Shown: positions 7,798-15,186 of the stretch, piece by piece
Numbering within the stretch: the first letter of the stretch is position 1
Layout: each line of letters opens with the position of its first letter
From: Spirochaetaceae bacterium
Lineage (GTDB): Bacteria > Spirochaetota > Spirochaetia > SZUA-6 > Bin103
Length of the DNA: 25,023 nt
Assembly (NCBI GenBank): GCA_026710565.1
Contig: JAPOQV010000022.1
Location: 1-25,023 of the forward strand
Reading direction: 5' to 3'
Translations under genes and position numbers: made by a program
The notes under the pieces: model-generated
The model's input: only the letters and a program-made list of their open reading frames with translations
Database searches by the model: none
Told to the model about the DNA's origin: nothing

Positions 7798-8409
7798 CCT
7801 CTCAGGATGTAGTTCATGATCCAGTACGTGTTTTCGTTTATCATTCTCGGGCTATTCGTGGGACGCTGCTGCGATGGACGCGGCTTGCAAGCGGTGAAGA
7901 TTGCGTCCATCCGCGGGGATTCTCGGGTAGGAGCATGGTCGGTGCCGACATGTTACTCCGTGGTCAACCTAAGAGCGTAGCGCGCACATCGCGCTGGAGC
8001 TAACGTCCGCACTACGCGGTGTCGCCGATGTTTTCGTCCAGCGTGGCCGAGCAGAAGTCCGCGTGTCAAGCATGGTCAGATGAAGAAGCCACACGCGACG
8101 GTCCATTCGGCGGTCACGTGGCCACCTGCGGTTCGAGTTACGAGGTAGCCGTAACGACGGATCAGCAGCGCCTCGACGGACGGAGCATGCCCGAAGCAAT
8201 GCTTGAGCTTCTCGATCTACTGAACGGCGGCTCCGCACGCTCAGTACCGCGGCGTCTATATGTAACGTGAAGGCGGGATAGACGGGAAGTGAAGGCCGAG
8301 CAGAACCCATGCGCGGTTTTCGACGAACTAGCGATCGAACCCGAGGCCGCGCGGCACGACTACGGACCAGAGCCATCGTGGCGGGTGGATCCCACACGCT
8401 CGTGAGAGG
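7798..8409. other. Roughly 600-bp stretch without a convincing gene
   Basis: Every frame here is short or has Arg/Ser/Pro-rich shadow composition. The only protein-like piece is an unstarted minus-strand frame, 8076-8216, bounded by stops. It contains RRYGYLVTR and GGHVTAEWTV and may be the tail of a lost gene. A segment reading MINENTYWIMNYIL near 7800-7840 may belong to the same decayed region as the hsdM fragment. No tRNA, terminal inverted repeats or transposase motifs were recognised. Confidence 0.5.
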
Positions 8410-9258
8410 TCAGCTCTCGGTACAGCCCGCGTCCCTCATCAGGCTTCGGAGAGCCCGAGCCGCCCGTTTCGTGCTCTCCGCACCGTTGGAGCCTCCGAGG
8501 TGCGGCTCCAGGGCAAGGAAACCTCGGTATCCGGCGTCACGGAGCTTGCCGAGGAGCTGCAGTGCTTGGCCGTCACCGGCGCCGGCCACCGTCATGGCGC
8601 GGTCCGATAGCCGCGTGTCCTTCACCTGCACGTGCGCCACGTACCGGCCCAGAAGCGGCCAGCCCCGGTCCACCGCGCGCTCCACGCCGCAGTGGGGAAA
8701 GTTGCCGATGTCCCAGACGAATCTGAGGCTCGGGCTGTCGACCCCCTGGAGCAGCGTGCGGCATCGCTCCGGGGTATCGCCGACCATGCCGGTCTCGTTC
8801 TCCATCACCAGAACCGCACCACGGGCGCCGGCAGCCTCCGCGAGTGCCTTCAGCCGCGAGAGAGACTCGTCGACATGCTCATCTTCCCGGCCGAGCGGGG
8901 GGCGGAACGAGAAGATCCGCACCAGTTTCGTATCCAGACGCTCGGCCAGATCCAGGATGCGCCCCAGCTCGGCCAGAGTCGCCTCCAACGGCTCCGTGAT
9001 CGGCGTCTTGCCGATTCGGCTGCCGATGCAGCTCACCCGTATCGAGCGCTCCCGGCAGGCCGCCGCCACGCGTTCGATCTCCCGGTCGCTGAGGTCGGCA
9101 GCCTTCTTGCCCCACGCGGTCCGCATCTCCAGGTAGCGGATGCCGAGCCCGCCCAAGGTGTCGAGCTGCGTATCGACGTCGTCGTCTATCTCGTCACCAA
9201 ACGCGCTCAGCACGAACGCGGAATGCCCGATCGGCAGCGCCGCCACGGCTTGATGCAT
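8410..9258 (-). CDS. Sugar phosphate isomerase/epimerase-like TIM-barrel protein
   Basis: The 282-residue product belongs to the xylose isomerase-like TIM-barrel group (AP endonuclease family 2 fold). Visible barrel elements are LSAFGDEIDDD at the N-terminus, YLEMRTAWG, VSCIGSRIGK, VRIFSFRPP, VLVMENETG (metal-ligand glutamate), FVWDIGNF (metal-ligand aspartate), VAHVQVKD (metal-ligand histidine) and FLALEPH (terminal glutamate). These are the usual metal-binding positions, so the enzyme is probably active. The substrate cannot be read from the sequence; family members isomerise or epimerise sugars and inositol derivatives. The ATG at 9258 gives the expected length; the frame remains open upstream, but that part overlaps the preceding genes and looks non-coding. 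The ribosome site is weak. It lies 41 bp downstream of the small ribbon-helix-helix-like gene. Confidence 0.85.
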   Translation of the reverse strand: MHQAVAALPIGHSAFVLSAFGDEIDDDVDTQLDTLGGLGIRYLEMRTAWGKKAADLSDREIERVAAACRERSIRVSCIGSRIGKTPITEPLEATLAELGRILDLAERLDTKLVRIFSFRPPLGREDEHVDESLSRLKALAEAAGARGAVLVMENETGMVGDTPERCRTLLQGVDSPSLRFVWDIGNFPHCGVERAVDRGWPLLGRYVAHVQVKDTRLSDRAMTVAGAGDGQALQLLGKLRDAGYRGFLALEPHLGGSNGAESTKRAARALRSLMRDAGCTES

Positions 9259-9299
9259 CGGACGCTCTGTTACCCGCCGGCTGCTGCTTCCGGTGAGGT

Positions 9300-9644
9300 C
9301 TACTCGGGGGAGGGCTCCACGTCCACCGCAACGCCGTTGCCGAGTCCGCGCAGCTCCTGCTTGATGCCCTCGATCCGGTCGAAGCCTGCCTGGATCTTGT
9401 CGAGCAGGTCGGCCGAGACCGTGATCCCCTGCTTGACCAGGTACGCCACGGCAGTACTGCGATCGGGGACGACCTCCGCGCGGACCATCTCGTCGACGCA
9501 CTTGAGGCTGTCGTCGTCGAGGCGCACGGTCACCGCGTGAGCGCGCGAGTCGATGGCGCCGGTGACGGCGTCGCGCGCGTTGGTGACGGCGGCGCTGGCG
9601 CCGGAAACCACTTTCTCTACCTTGTTTTCCACTCTTCTGAGCAT
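9300..9644 (-). CDS. Small protein with ribbon-helix-helix-like segment
   Basis: The product is 114 residues. Residues 1-32 form a basic, Ala/Val-rich helix. Residues 37-75 (AVTVRLDDDSLKCVDEMVRA, then PDRSTAVAYLVKQGI) have the strand-helix-helix spacing of CopG/MetJ-type DNA-binding proteins. Residues 76-105 form another predicted helix. AGGAGG lies seven bases before the ATG at 9644, one of the best ribosome sites in the window. A candidate promoter is upstream. It may be a transcription factor or an antitoxin-like protein without an adjacent toxin; the long N-terminal helix is unusual for a simple CopG protein. Target unknown. Confidence 0.7.
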   Translation of the reverse strand: MLRRVENKVEKVVSGASAAVTNARDAVTGAIDSRAHAVTVRLDDDSLKCVDEMVRAEVVPDRSTAVAYLVKQGITVSADLLDKIQAGFDRIEGIKQELRGLGNGVAVDVEPSPE

Positions 9645-9696
9645 GACCTACCTCCTGGGATGGTTTCCCCTCCCCCGGCCCTTCCGCCGGTGGTGC

Positions 9697-9726
9697 AACA
9701 TACCGCCCCACCGGCCGATGGGACAA
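9697..9726 (-). promoter_or_regulatory. Candidate promoter upstream of the 9300-9644 gene
   Basis: TTGTCC (9726-9721) and TATGTT (9702-9697) are separated by 18 bases, each matching the sigma-70 consensus at four of six positions. It sits about 50 bp upstream of the start codon with a strong ribosome site. No experimental support is possible from sequence alone. Confidence 0.35.
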
Positions 9727-9751
9727 GCACGCCTCCGCACCGGCCTGCGGC

Positions 9752-10561
9752 CTAAGGAGCCAAGTGGTCCTCGGCGCGGTCGGCCGGCTCGAAGCCGAGC
9801 ACGTCGCGCGTGTGCTCGGCGTCCAGCCACCGGTAGCGGCTGGTCGACAGCGCGTAGAAGATGTCGAAGCGCAGTGCCGCCGGCGCGTTGACGGCCAGCT
9901 CGGCGACGGTGGCCACGTCGCGATGGCTGCACCACAGCGCACCGCCGTCCGCCCCCTCCGGGACGTCGCGATGGTTCACTCCGCCGATCCGCAGGCACAG
10001 GCATGACAGGCCGTGGCCGTCGGCGTACGCCCGGCACATGCCTTCGCCCCACACCTTGCTGGCGGAGTACGGCTCGGTCGGCCGCACCGGATCCCGGTGC
10101 GTGACGCGCCGGAAGCCGTCGGGCACGTTCTCGAAGCGCCCCTCGCTGATCGCCTTGTACGGCTCGTCGAACCGGTAGCCCCAGTTGGTCATGACCGTGC
10201 TGGCGTAGACGACGCGGCGCACGCCCTGGCGCCGGCACGCCTCCAGCACGTTGTAACCGCCGACCACGTTGCTGGGGACGATGACCTCGATCGGCGCCGA
10301 CGGATCGGGTATGGCGCCCATGTGGACGACCACCTCCACTCCCTCGAAGGCGCGCTCCACCGCCTCCAGGTCGGCGAGATCCGCACGTCGGAAGCTCTCG
10401 GGCGGACAACTCAGGGAACGCTCGGGCGCGACCCGCAGCGACCCCGCATACCGCCGTCCACTGCCTGTGACGGTGTAGCGATCCGGTTGCCCGGCCAAGT
10501 GCGCGTACACCACGTCGCCGATCAGTCCGCTGACTCCGGTTACGTGTACATTCAATGCCAT
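9752..10561 (-). CDS. NAD-dependent epimerase/dehydratase, extended SDR (uronate dehydrogenase-like)
   Basis: The 269-residue product has the N-terminal NAD-binding VTGVSGLIG loop (residues 7-15), DLADLEAVERAF, VVHMGAIPDP, YASTV (catalytic Ser) and PYSASKVWGE (the YxxxK catalytic pair). The WCSHRDVA segment and C-terminal features recall uronate dehydrogenase/UDP-hexose epimerase-type proteins that act on sugars or sugar acids. The ATG at 10561 is chosen over a longer frame to 10615, which would run into the divergent HAD gene. Its start codon shares the palindrome CCATGG with the start of that gene. It is probably a sugar-metabolism gene together with the nearby TIM-barrel isomerase. Confidence 0.85.
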   Translation of the reverse strand: MALNVHVTGVSGLIGDVVYAHLAGQPDRYTVTGSGRRYAGSLRVAPERSLSCPPESFRRADLADLEAVERAFEGVEVVVHMGAIPDPSAPIEVIVPSNVVGGYNVLEACRRQGVRRVVYASTVMTNWGYRFDEPYKAISEGRFENVPDGFRRVTHRDPVRPTEPYSASKVWGEGMCRAYADGHGLSCLCLRIGGVNHRDVPEGADGGALWCSHRDVATVAELAVNAPAALRFDIFYALSTSRYRWLDAEHTRDVLGFEPADRAEDHLAP

Positions 10562-11228
10562 GGTGCGCGGAGTATCGCCCCGGCCGGACGGATCGACAAA
10601 CGACACGAGCTCCATCAGGGTCGTGCTGACCGACTTCGACGGCGTGGTCCGTCACTGGCCGGCAGCCGTCACGGCATCCGTCGAAGACCGGCATGGACTG
10701 CAGCGAGGCAGCCTGGCGCGGGCGGCCTTCGACCCGTCCATTCTGAACGAGGCGATCACCGGACGGATGACGGATTCCGAATGGCGAAGCGAGGTCCAGC
10801 GCCGGCTCCAAGCTGACACCGATGCGGCCACGGCCCGTTCCGCGGTCTCCGCATGGTCGACCGGTCGCGGCGTCGTGGACGGGGGAGCGCTGCAGGTCCT
10901 GCAGGCGGCGCGGTCCGTCGCAGCGCTCGGCCTGGTCACGAACGCTACGACCCGGCTGGACGACGACCTGGCCCGCCTGGGCCTGAGTGACGCGTTCGAC
11001 TTCGTCGTCAACTCCTCGGCCATCGGCTGCGCCAAGCCTTCGCGGTGCTTCTACGAGCACGCGGCTCGGCGCTGCGGTTGCGAGCCTGGAGCGGTCCTGT
11101 TCGTGGACGACCGGCGCGAGAACGTGGAAGCCGCGATCGACTTCGGGTTCCACGGCCACTTGCACCGCGACCCGGAGACACTCGGACGGCTGCTGCGTGA
11201 GTGGAACCTGGCATGCGAAGGAGGCTGA
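10560..11228 (+). CDS. HAD-superfamily hydrolase (phosphatase-like)
   Basis: The 222-residue product has all four HAD motifs: I, VVLTDFDGVV near residues 21-30 (nucleophile and acid/base Asp); II, LVTNAT; III, Lys in CAKPS; IV, FVDDRREN. A helical cap lies between motifs I and II, as in subclass I enzymes. It probably hydrolyses a small phosphorylated metabolite; the substrate is unknown. The ATG at 10560 lies in CCATGG and overlaps the divergent SDR start, leaving no room for a normal ribosome site, so translation may begin downstream, for example at the GTG at 10622 just before the motif I strand. Confidence 0.85.
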   Translation: MVRGVSPRPDGSTNDTSSIRVVLTDFDGVVRHWPAAVTASVEDRHGLQRGSLARAAFDPSILNEAITGRMTDSEWRSEVQRRLQADTDAATARSAVSAWSTGRGVVDGGALQVLQAARSVAALGLVTNATTRLDDDLARLGLSDAFDFVVNSSAIGCAKPSRCFYEHAARRCGCEPGAVLFVDDRRENVEAAIDFGFHGHLHRDPETLGRLLREWNLACEGG

Positions 11229-11259
11229 CCGGGCAAGGGCTCCGGCAGTTCAGGACTCG

Positions 11260-11523
11260 CTACAACGAGTACGTGGACTCCGAGCGCCGTGCGACCTTGA
11301 GGATGACGATCAACGCTGCATCGTCGTGGATGTCGTACAGGATCCGGTAGGAACCGACCCGGACCCGCCACGTCCCTGGCTGTCCTCGTACCTTGCGGGC
11401 TCCCAGCGGTCGAGGACTCCGGGCGAGATCCAGAATGGGTGCGGCAAGCCTGGACCGCGCAACGGCCGGCAACCGCCGCATCTGCCGTTGGGCGGCAGGT
11501 GCCAACTCCACCCGATAGGGCAT
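11260..11523 (-). CDS. RelE/ParE-family toxin
   Basis: The 87-residue product has the compact RelE fold pattern: YRVELAPAAQRQMRRLP at the N-terminus (strand and helix), ARSPRPLGARKVRG, WRVRVGSYRILYDI (central strands with the conserved Arg) and VILKVARR at the end. RelE toxins cut mRNA on the ribosome, while ParE relatives attack gyrase; the sequence does not decide between them. It follows the antitoxin gene by 3 bp on the same strand, the normal order for type II modules, so the pair is probably co-translated and repressed by the antitoxin. Confidence 0.88.
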   Translation of the reverse strand: MPYRVELAPAAQRQMRRLPAVARSRLAAPILDLARSPRPLGARKVRGQPGTWRVRVGSYRILYDIHDDAALIVILKVARRSESTYSL

Positions 11524-11526
11524 CGG

Positions 11527-11772
11527 CTACTTCGGGGAGTCAGCGTCCATCTCCGCGAAGAACTCGCCCGCCTCGCGTCCGCCCTCGCGCTCCCACTCGC
11601 GGCGCGCCTCGTCCAGCTCGGCTCGAAGTTCCTCGTCCTCTTTGGCCTCCAGCCACTCGCGCACGGCCTGAGCGACGATATCCTTGGCAGGCTGCCCCTT
11701 CCGGGCGGCCTCTACCTTCAGTGCGGTGTAGAGCCCCTCGTCTTCAAAGATGACGGTCATACGCTTGGACAC
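11527..11772 (-). CDS. Type II antitoxin partner of the RelE-like toxin
   Basis: The 81-residue product starts with a ribbon-helix-helix-like segment (MTVIFEDEGLYTALKVEAAR, then KDIVAQAVREWLE) followed by a long charged helix (residues 45-70) suited to wrapping the toxin. GTG at 11772 is preferred to ATG at 11760, because AGGAGG lies four bases before the GTG and too far from the ATG. A perfect inverted repeat just upstream of the ribosome site (11785-11804) is a likely operator for autoregulation. A degenerate copy of its 5' two thirds is found at 12722-12847. Confidence 0.85.
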   Translation of the reverse strand: MSKRMTVIFEDEGLYTALKVEAARKGQPAKDIVAQAVREWLEAKEDEELRAELDEARREWEREGGREAGEFFAEMDADSPK

Positions 11773-11797
11773 GCTGCCTCCTGAACGCTTGCGCACC
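11647..11797. repeat. 151-bp direct repeat, copy 1 (5' part of live antitoxin gene)
   Basis: This stretch aligns without gaps to 12722-12872, about 19 mismatches in 151 bp by hand count. It covers the antitoxin start, ribosome site and first 42 codons. The right end falls in the spacer of the operator inverted repeat. Confidence 0.9.
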
Positions 11798-11804
11798 CAA
11801 GCGT
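11785..11804. promoter_or_regulatory. Perfect 7-bp inverted repeat, candidate antitoxin operator
   Basis: ACGCTTG (11785-11791) and CAAGCGT (11798-11804) are perfect inverted repeats with a 6-bp spacer. They lie immediately upstream of the antitoxin ribosome site, the usual place for autorepression by ribbon-helix-helix antitoxins. The degenerate second copy downstream keeps only the first half-site. Confidence 0.5.
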
Positions 11805-11974
11805 ACAGACGCCTGTGCCTTGCGTCCATGGTCGCGATGGCACAAGTGTCGGCCAGACCGACAGGGCACCGCGCATGCCGTTGAAGTGGCTGGCTGTCCG
11901 GGCCACACTCCCTGACCTGTTGTGACGAGGCTGAGCGAGCACGCGGCCAGTTGCGGAGGCGGTGGGGGCCACCG

Positions 11975-12700
11975 ATGCTGACCACCATCATCGGGCGGGG
12001 TCACTCCGGGACGCGAGCCATCTCGCACACACTCTCGGCCAGTGGCGTGTGGATGGGCGAGCCGCTGAACGGCTCGGGAGATCTGCTGCCGCCGGAGGCG
12101 ATGTACGAGGCGGCCCGCCTCATCGCCAGACACGTTCGCTGGTCGGGTGGGCGGGAGTGGGACTTCAGCCGTCTCCACACGATGCGCATTCCAACCGAGT
12201 TCGAACCGCTGATCCGGTCGTATCTCCAAAGCGTGTTGACGAGCCCGGCCGAGCACAGGGGATGGAAGATCCCGGAGACCACTCTGGTCTTCCCCTGGAT
12301 CCTCAGGATGTTCCCGGACATCAGGTACATCTTCTGGATCCGTAACCCGCGCGACTGCATCATCGGCCAGCACATCACGGATGACCTCAGCGATTGGGGC
12401 GTTGCCTGTCCGCCCACCGACGACGCTCGCGTGCGTCGGGCCATGTCGTGGAAGTACCAGTACGATCTGATCCGAGCCACGCCGCGACCCAGGAACTGGA
12501 TCGAGGTGCGGTTCGAGGATTTCGTCCAACGCCAGGATGAGACTCTCGCCCGTCTGGAGTCCTACCTTGGCGTCAGGCTAGCCCGGATTCCCGTGAACCC
12601 CGACGCGGTGGGGCGGTGGAAGACCGACACCGGGCGCAACTACTACGACTTCTTCGCACCCGCCATGGAGCGGTACGGGTATGAGATCCCCCCGACGTAA
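11975..12700 (+). CDS. Sulfotransferase-family protein
   Basis: Sulfotransferases move sulfate from PAPS to a hydroxyl or amino acceptor. The 241-residue product has a 5'-phosphosulfate loop (TIIGRGHSGTRAI near residues 4-16) and the 3'-phosphate-binding FWIRNPRDCIIG near the middle. IEVRFEDFV and the C-terminal GRWKTDTG segment follow the family pattern. The acceptor is unknown. ATG at 11975 has GGGGG seven bases upstream; an in-frame TTG at 11951 is less likely. It runs on the plus strand between the live antitoxin gene and its degenerate copy, against the direction of its neighbours, suggesting insertion as a cargo gene. Confidence 0.82.
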   Translation: MLTTIIGRGHSGTRAISHTLSASGVWMGEPLNGSGDLLPPEAMYEAARLIARHVRWSGGREWDFSRLHTMRIPTEFEPLIRSYLQSVLTSPAEHRGWKIPETTLVFPWILRMFPDIRYIFWIRNPRDCIIGQHITDDLSDWGVACPPTDDARVRRAMSWKYQYDLIRATPRPRNWIEVRFEDFVQRQDETLARLESYLGVRLARIPVNPDAVGRWKTDTGRNYYDFFAPAMERYGYEIPPT

Positions 12701-12721
12701 GGAGTGCGGACGCCGGGATTT

Positions 12722-12847
12722 CTCCAGCCACTCGCGGACGGTCTGCGCGACGATATCCTTCGCAGGCTACCCTTTCCGGGCGGCCTCGACCTCAAGTGCC
12801 GTGTAGAGCTCCTCGTCTTCGAGGACGACGGTCATGCGCTTGGCCAC
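12722..12847 (-). pseudogene. Truncated antitoxin copy with nonsense codon
   Basis: GTG at 12847 begins VAKRMTVVLEDEELYTALEV, closely matching the live antitoxin, but codon 27 is TAG (12767-12769) where the live gene has CAG. Reading through it, the match continues (PAKDIVAQTVREWLEK) and then ends abruptly at 12722. The long toxin-binding helix and the toxin gene are absent, so this copy cannot form a working module. Confidence 0.85.
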
Positions 12848-12872
12848 ACTGCCTCCCGCACGCTTGCGCACC
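12722..12872. repeat. 151-bp direct repeat, copy 2 (degenerate)
   Basis: This is the second copy of the 11647-11797 repeat, in the same orientation and of the same length with no gaps. The two copies bracket the sulfotransferase gene. The divergence of about 13 percent argues against a recent duplication. Confidence 0.9.
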
Positions 12873-12883
12873 TGAGCAGAAGC

Positions 12884-14563
12884 TCAGTGCGTGATCGCCC
12901 CCAGGCTGGCTGAGGAGACCAGCCGCGCGTACTTGGCGAGCACTCCGCGCTGGTAGGGGATGGGCCGCTCGGCCGGTTTGATCTCGCGCAGCCGCGCCTC
13001 GATCTCCTGGTCCGTCAGGTCCACGTCGATCGTCTTGGCGTCCAGGTCGAGGGTGATCGTGTCGCCCTCCCGTACCGCGGCGATCGGTCCGCCGGCCTGC
13101 GCCTCGGGGGCGACGTGGCCGACGACGATGCCGTGGCTGCCGCCGGAGAAGCGGCCGTCCGTGATCAGCGCCACGTCCGCGATCAGCCCGGCGCCGGCGA
13201 TCGCCGACGTGGGGGCGAGCATCTCGCGCATGCCGGGACCGCCGCGCGGACCCTCGTAGCGGATCACCACCACGTCGCCGGCGACGATCGAGCCGTCCAG
13301 GATCGCGCGCAGGGGGCTCTCCTCCTCGTCGAACACGCGCGCCGGCCCGGTGTGGCGGCGCACCGTCACGCCCGAGCTCTTCAGCACCGCCCCCTCCGGG
13401 GCCAGGTTGCCCTTGATCACGCTGATCGGCCCGGTCGGCTTGACCGGCGCCGACAGCGGATACAGCACGTCCTGCCCTTCCAGCTCCACGCGCACGCCGG
13501 CCAGGTTCTCGGCCACCGTGCGGCCGTTCACGGTCAGGCAGTCGCCGTGCAGGAGGCCGGCGTCCAGCAGCAGCTTCATCGCCGCCTGCACGCCGCCCAC
13601 CCGGTCAAGGTCGCGCATCACGTAGCGGCCGGCCGGCTTGAGGTCGGCGATGGTCGGGGGGGAGTCGCAGAAGGCGTTGAACTCGTCGATCGACAGGGGC
13701 ACCTCCGCCTCGTGCGCGAGCGCCAGCAGGTGCAGCACGGCGTTGGTGGAGCCGCCGAGCGCCATCACCACCCGGATCGCGTTCTCGAACGCGTCGTGGG
13801 TCATGATCTGCCGCGGCGTGCGGCCGGCTCGCACCGCGGCCATCAGCGCCCGGCCGGCGCGGTCCATCTCGGCCGCCTTGCGCTCGTCGACGGCGGGGAT
13901 GGAGGCGTTGCCCGGCAGCGTCATGCCGATCGCCTCCATGGCGGACGCCATCGTGTTGGCCGTGTACATGCCGCCGCAGGCGCCGGGGCCCGGGCACGCC
14001 GTGCACTCGATGCCGTGCCGCTCCTCCTCGTCGATGCGGCCGGCGGCGAAGGCGCCCACCGACTCGAACGCCGACACGATGTCCACGTCGCGCCCGCGGA
14101 AGTTGCCCGGCAGGATGGTGCCGCCGTAGACGAAGATGCTCGGCACGTCCAGGCGGGCCATGGGCATGACCGTGCCGGGGATGGTCTTGTCGCAGCCGGC
14201 GACGCCCAGGATGGCGTCGAGCTGATGGCCGCGGGTGACCAGCTCGATCGTGTCGGCGATCGCCTCGCGACTGACCAGCGAGCACTTCATGCCCTCGTGT
14301 CCCATGGCCTCGCCGTCGGTGACCACGAAGGTGTTGTAGCGCACCGGCACGCCGCCGGAGGCCCGCACCCCCGCCCGCGCCCGGTCGGCCAGGTCGTCCA
14401 GGTGCACGTTGCACGGCGTCACGTCGCTGCCGGCGCTGGCGATGCCGACGATCGGCTTGTCGAAGTCCTCGTCGGTGAAGCCGACGGCGCGCAGCATCGC
14501 CCGGTTGGGCGTGCGCTCCACGCCGGCGGTCATCGCCCGGCTGCGGATGTTCAGGTCGCTCAT
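12884..14563 (-). CDS. ilvD: Dihydroxy-acid dehydratase
   Basis: IlvD dehydrates the dihydroxy acids of valine and isoleucine synthesis and carries an iron-sulfur cluster. The 559-residue product has the normal length. The three cluster cysteines are at positions 51 (TPCNVHLDD), 124 (AGCDKTIPG) and 196 ([14 protein letters not shown]). The Mg-binding [10 protein letters not shown] (82-91) and C-terminal [12 protein letters not shown] are present. ATG at 14563 overlaps the leuD stop (ATGA), with GGAG nine bases upstream. It is last in the leuC-leuD-ilvD operon. A 6-bp hairpin (12872-12887) covers the stop codon but has no U-tract, so its role as a terminator is doubtful. Confidence 0.97.
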   Translation of the reverse strand: MSDLNIRSRAMTAGVERTPNRAMLRAVGFTDEDFDKPIVGIASAGSDVTPCNVHLDDLADRARAGVRASGGVPVRYNTFVVTDGEAMGHEGMKCSLVSREAIADTIELVTRGHQLDAILGVAGCDKTIPGTVMPMARLDVPSIFVYGGTILPGNFRGRDVDIVSAFESVGAFAAGRIDEEERHGIECTACPGPGACGGMYTANTMASAMEAIGMTLPGNASIPAVDERKAAEMDRAGRALMAAVRAGRTPRQIMTHDAFENAIRVVMALGGSTNAVLHLLALAHEAEVPLSIDEFNAFCDSPPTIADLKPAGRYVMRDLDRVGGVQAAMKLLLDAGLLHGDCLTVNGRTVAENLAGVRVELEGQDVLYPLSAPVKPTGPISVIKGNLAPEGAVLKSSGVTVRRHTGPARVFDEEESPLRAILDGSIVAGDVVVIRYEGPRGGPGMREMLAPTSAIAGAGLIADVALITDGRFSGGSHGIVVGHVAPEAQAGGPIAAVREGDTITLDLDAKTIDVDLTDQEIEARLREIKPAERPIPYQRGVLAKYARLVSSASLGAITH

Positions 14564-15186
14564 GCGCTCTGTCTCCATCGGAGGTAGGGGATCCGCGCCG
14601 CGGTGGCGCCGATAGCCTGGTCGCCGGCGAGCAGCGCCGCCGTCGAGTCCCAGGTGCCGGAGACGAGCGACCGGCGCGCCGCCTCCGGCATCTCGACCCG
14701 ATACGCGTCGTCGCCGAGCGTGATCGTGCCCGCCTCCAGGTCGACCCGCACCGGCGTATCGGGCGCCGCCTGCACACGGTCCTGCCACTCCGCGACCCGG
14801 TCCGAGGTCAGCAGCGGCAGGCCCATCACCAGGCAGTTGCCGGCGAAGATCTCCGCGAAGGAGCCGCCGACGATGGCGCGGATCCCGTGGCGGTAGAGCG
14901 CCTGCGGCGCGTGCTCCCGCGACGAGCCGCAGCCGAAGTTGCCGTTCACGAACAAAACCTGCGCGCCGGCGTAGCGCGGGTCGTCGAACGGATGGCCCTT
15001 GCGCGAGCCGTCGGCGGCGACGCGCTCGTCCTGGAAGGCGTGCTCGCCCAGGCCGTCGAAGGTGACCGCCTTCAGGTAGCGCGCCGGGATGATGCGGTCG
15101 GTGTCGATGTCGTCGCCGCGGACCGGCACGCCGGTGCCGGAGACGGCGGTGATGCGGGCGTCGCCCGTCTCTGGTTCGACAGCCAT
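14560..15186 (-). CDS. leuD: 3-isopropylmalate dehydratase small subunit
   Basis: LeuD pairs with LeuC to isomerise 2-isopropylmalate to 3-isopropylmalate in leucine synthesis. The 208-residue product has the usual length and shows GDDIDTDRIIPARYL near the N-terminus and NFGCGSSREHAPQAL in the middle, the swivelling-domain signatures of this subunit. ATG at 15186 shares one base with the leuC stop (TGATG). The frame stays open upstream inside leuC, but that extension is a shadow. Expression is probably translationally coupled to leuC. Confidence 0.96.
   Translation of the reverse strand: MAVEPETGDARITAVSGTGVPVRGDDIDTDRIIPARYLKAVTFDGLGEHAFQDERVAADGSRKGHPFDDPRYAGAQVLFVNGNFGCGSSREHAPQALYRHGIRAIVGGSFAEIFAGNCLVMGLPLLTSDRVAEWQDRVQAAPDTPVRVDLEAGTITLGDDAYRVEMPEAARRSLVSGTWDSTAALLAGDQAIGATAARIPYLRWRQSA

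Noticed and set aside
7969..8397. 142-codon minus-strand frame
   Set aside because: Arg/Ser/Pro-rich composition, no motif and no ribosome site; looks like non-coding sequence.
9259..9942. Upstream extension of the TIM-barrel reading frame
   Set aside because: The extension is Arg-rich and overlaps two better supported genes; the barrel domain begins right after the ATG at 9258.
12872..12887. CTGAGC-AGAA-GCTCAG hairpin at the ilvD stop as a terminator
   Set aside because: The stem is only 6 bp with no U-tract, so termination is not supported.
13115..14587. Long open plus-strand frame of 490 codons antisense to ilvD
   Set aside because: It is rich in His, Arg, Ala and Gly with no family motifs and lies exactly opposite a clear ilvD. 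High GC leaves antisense frames open.
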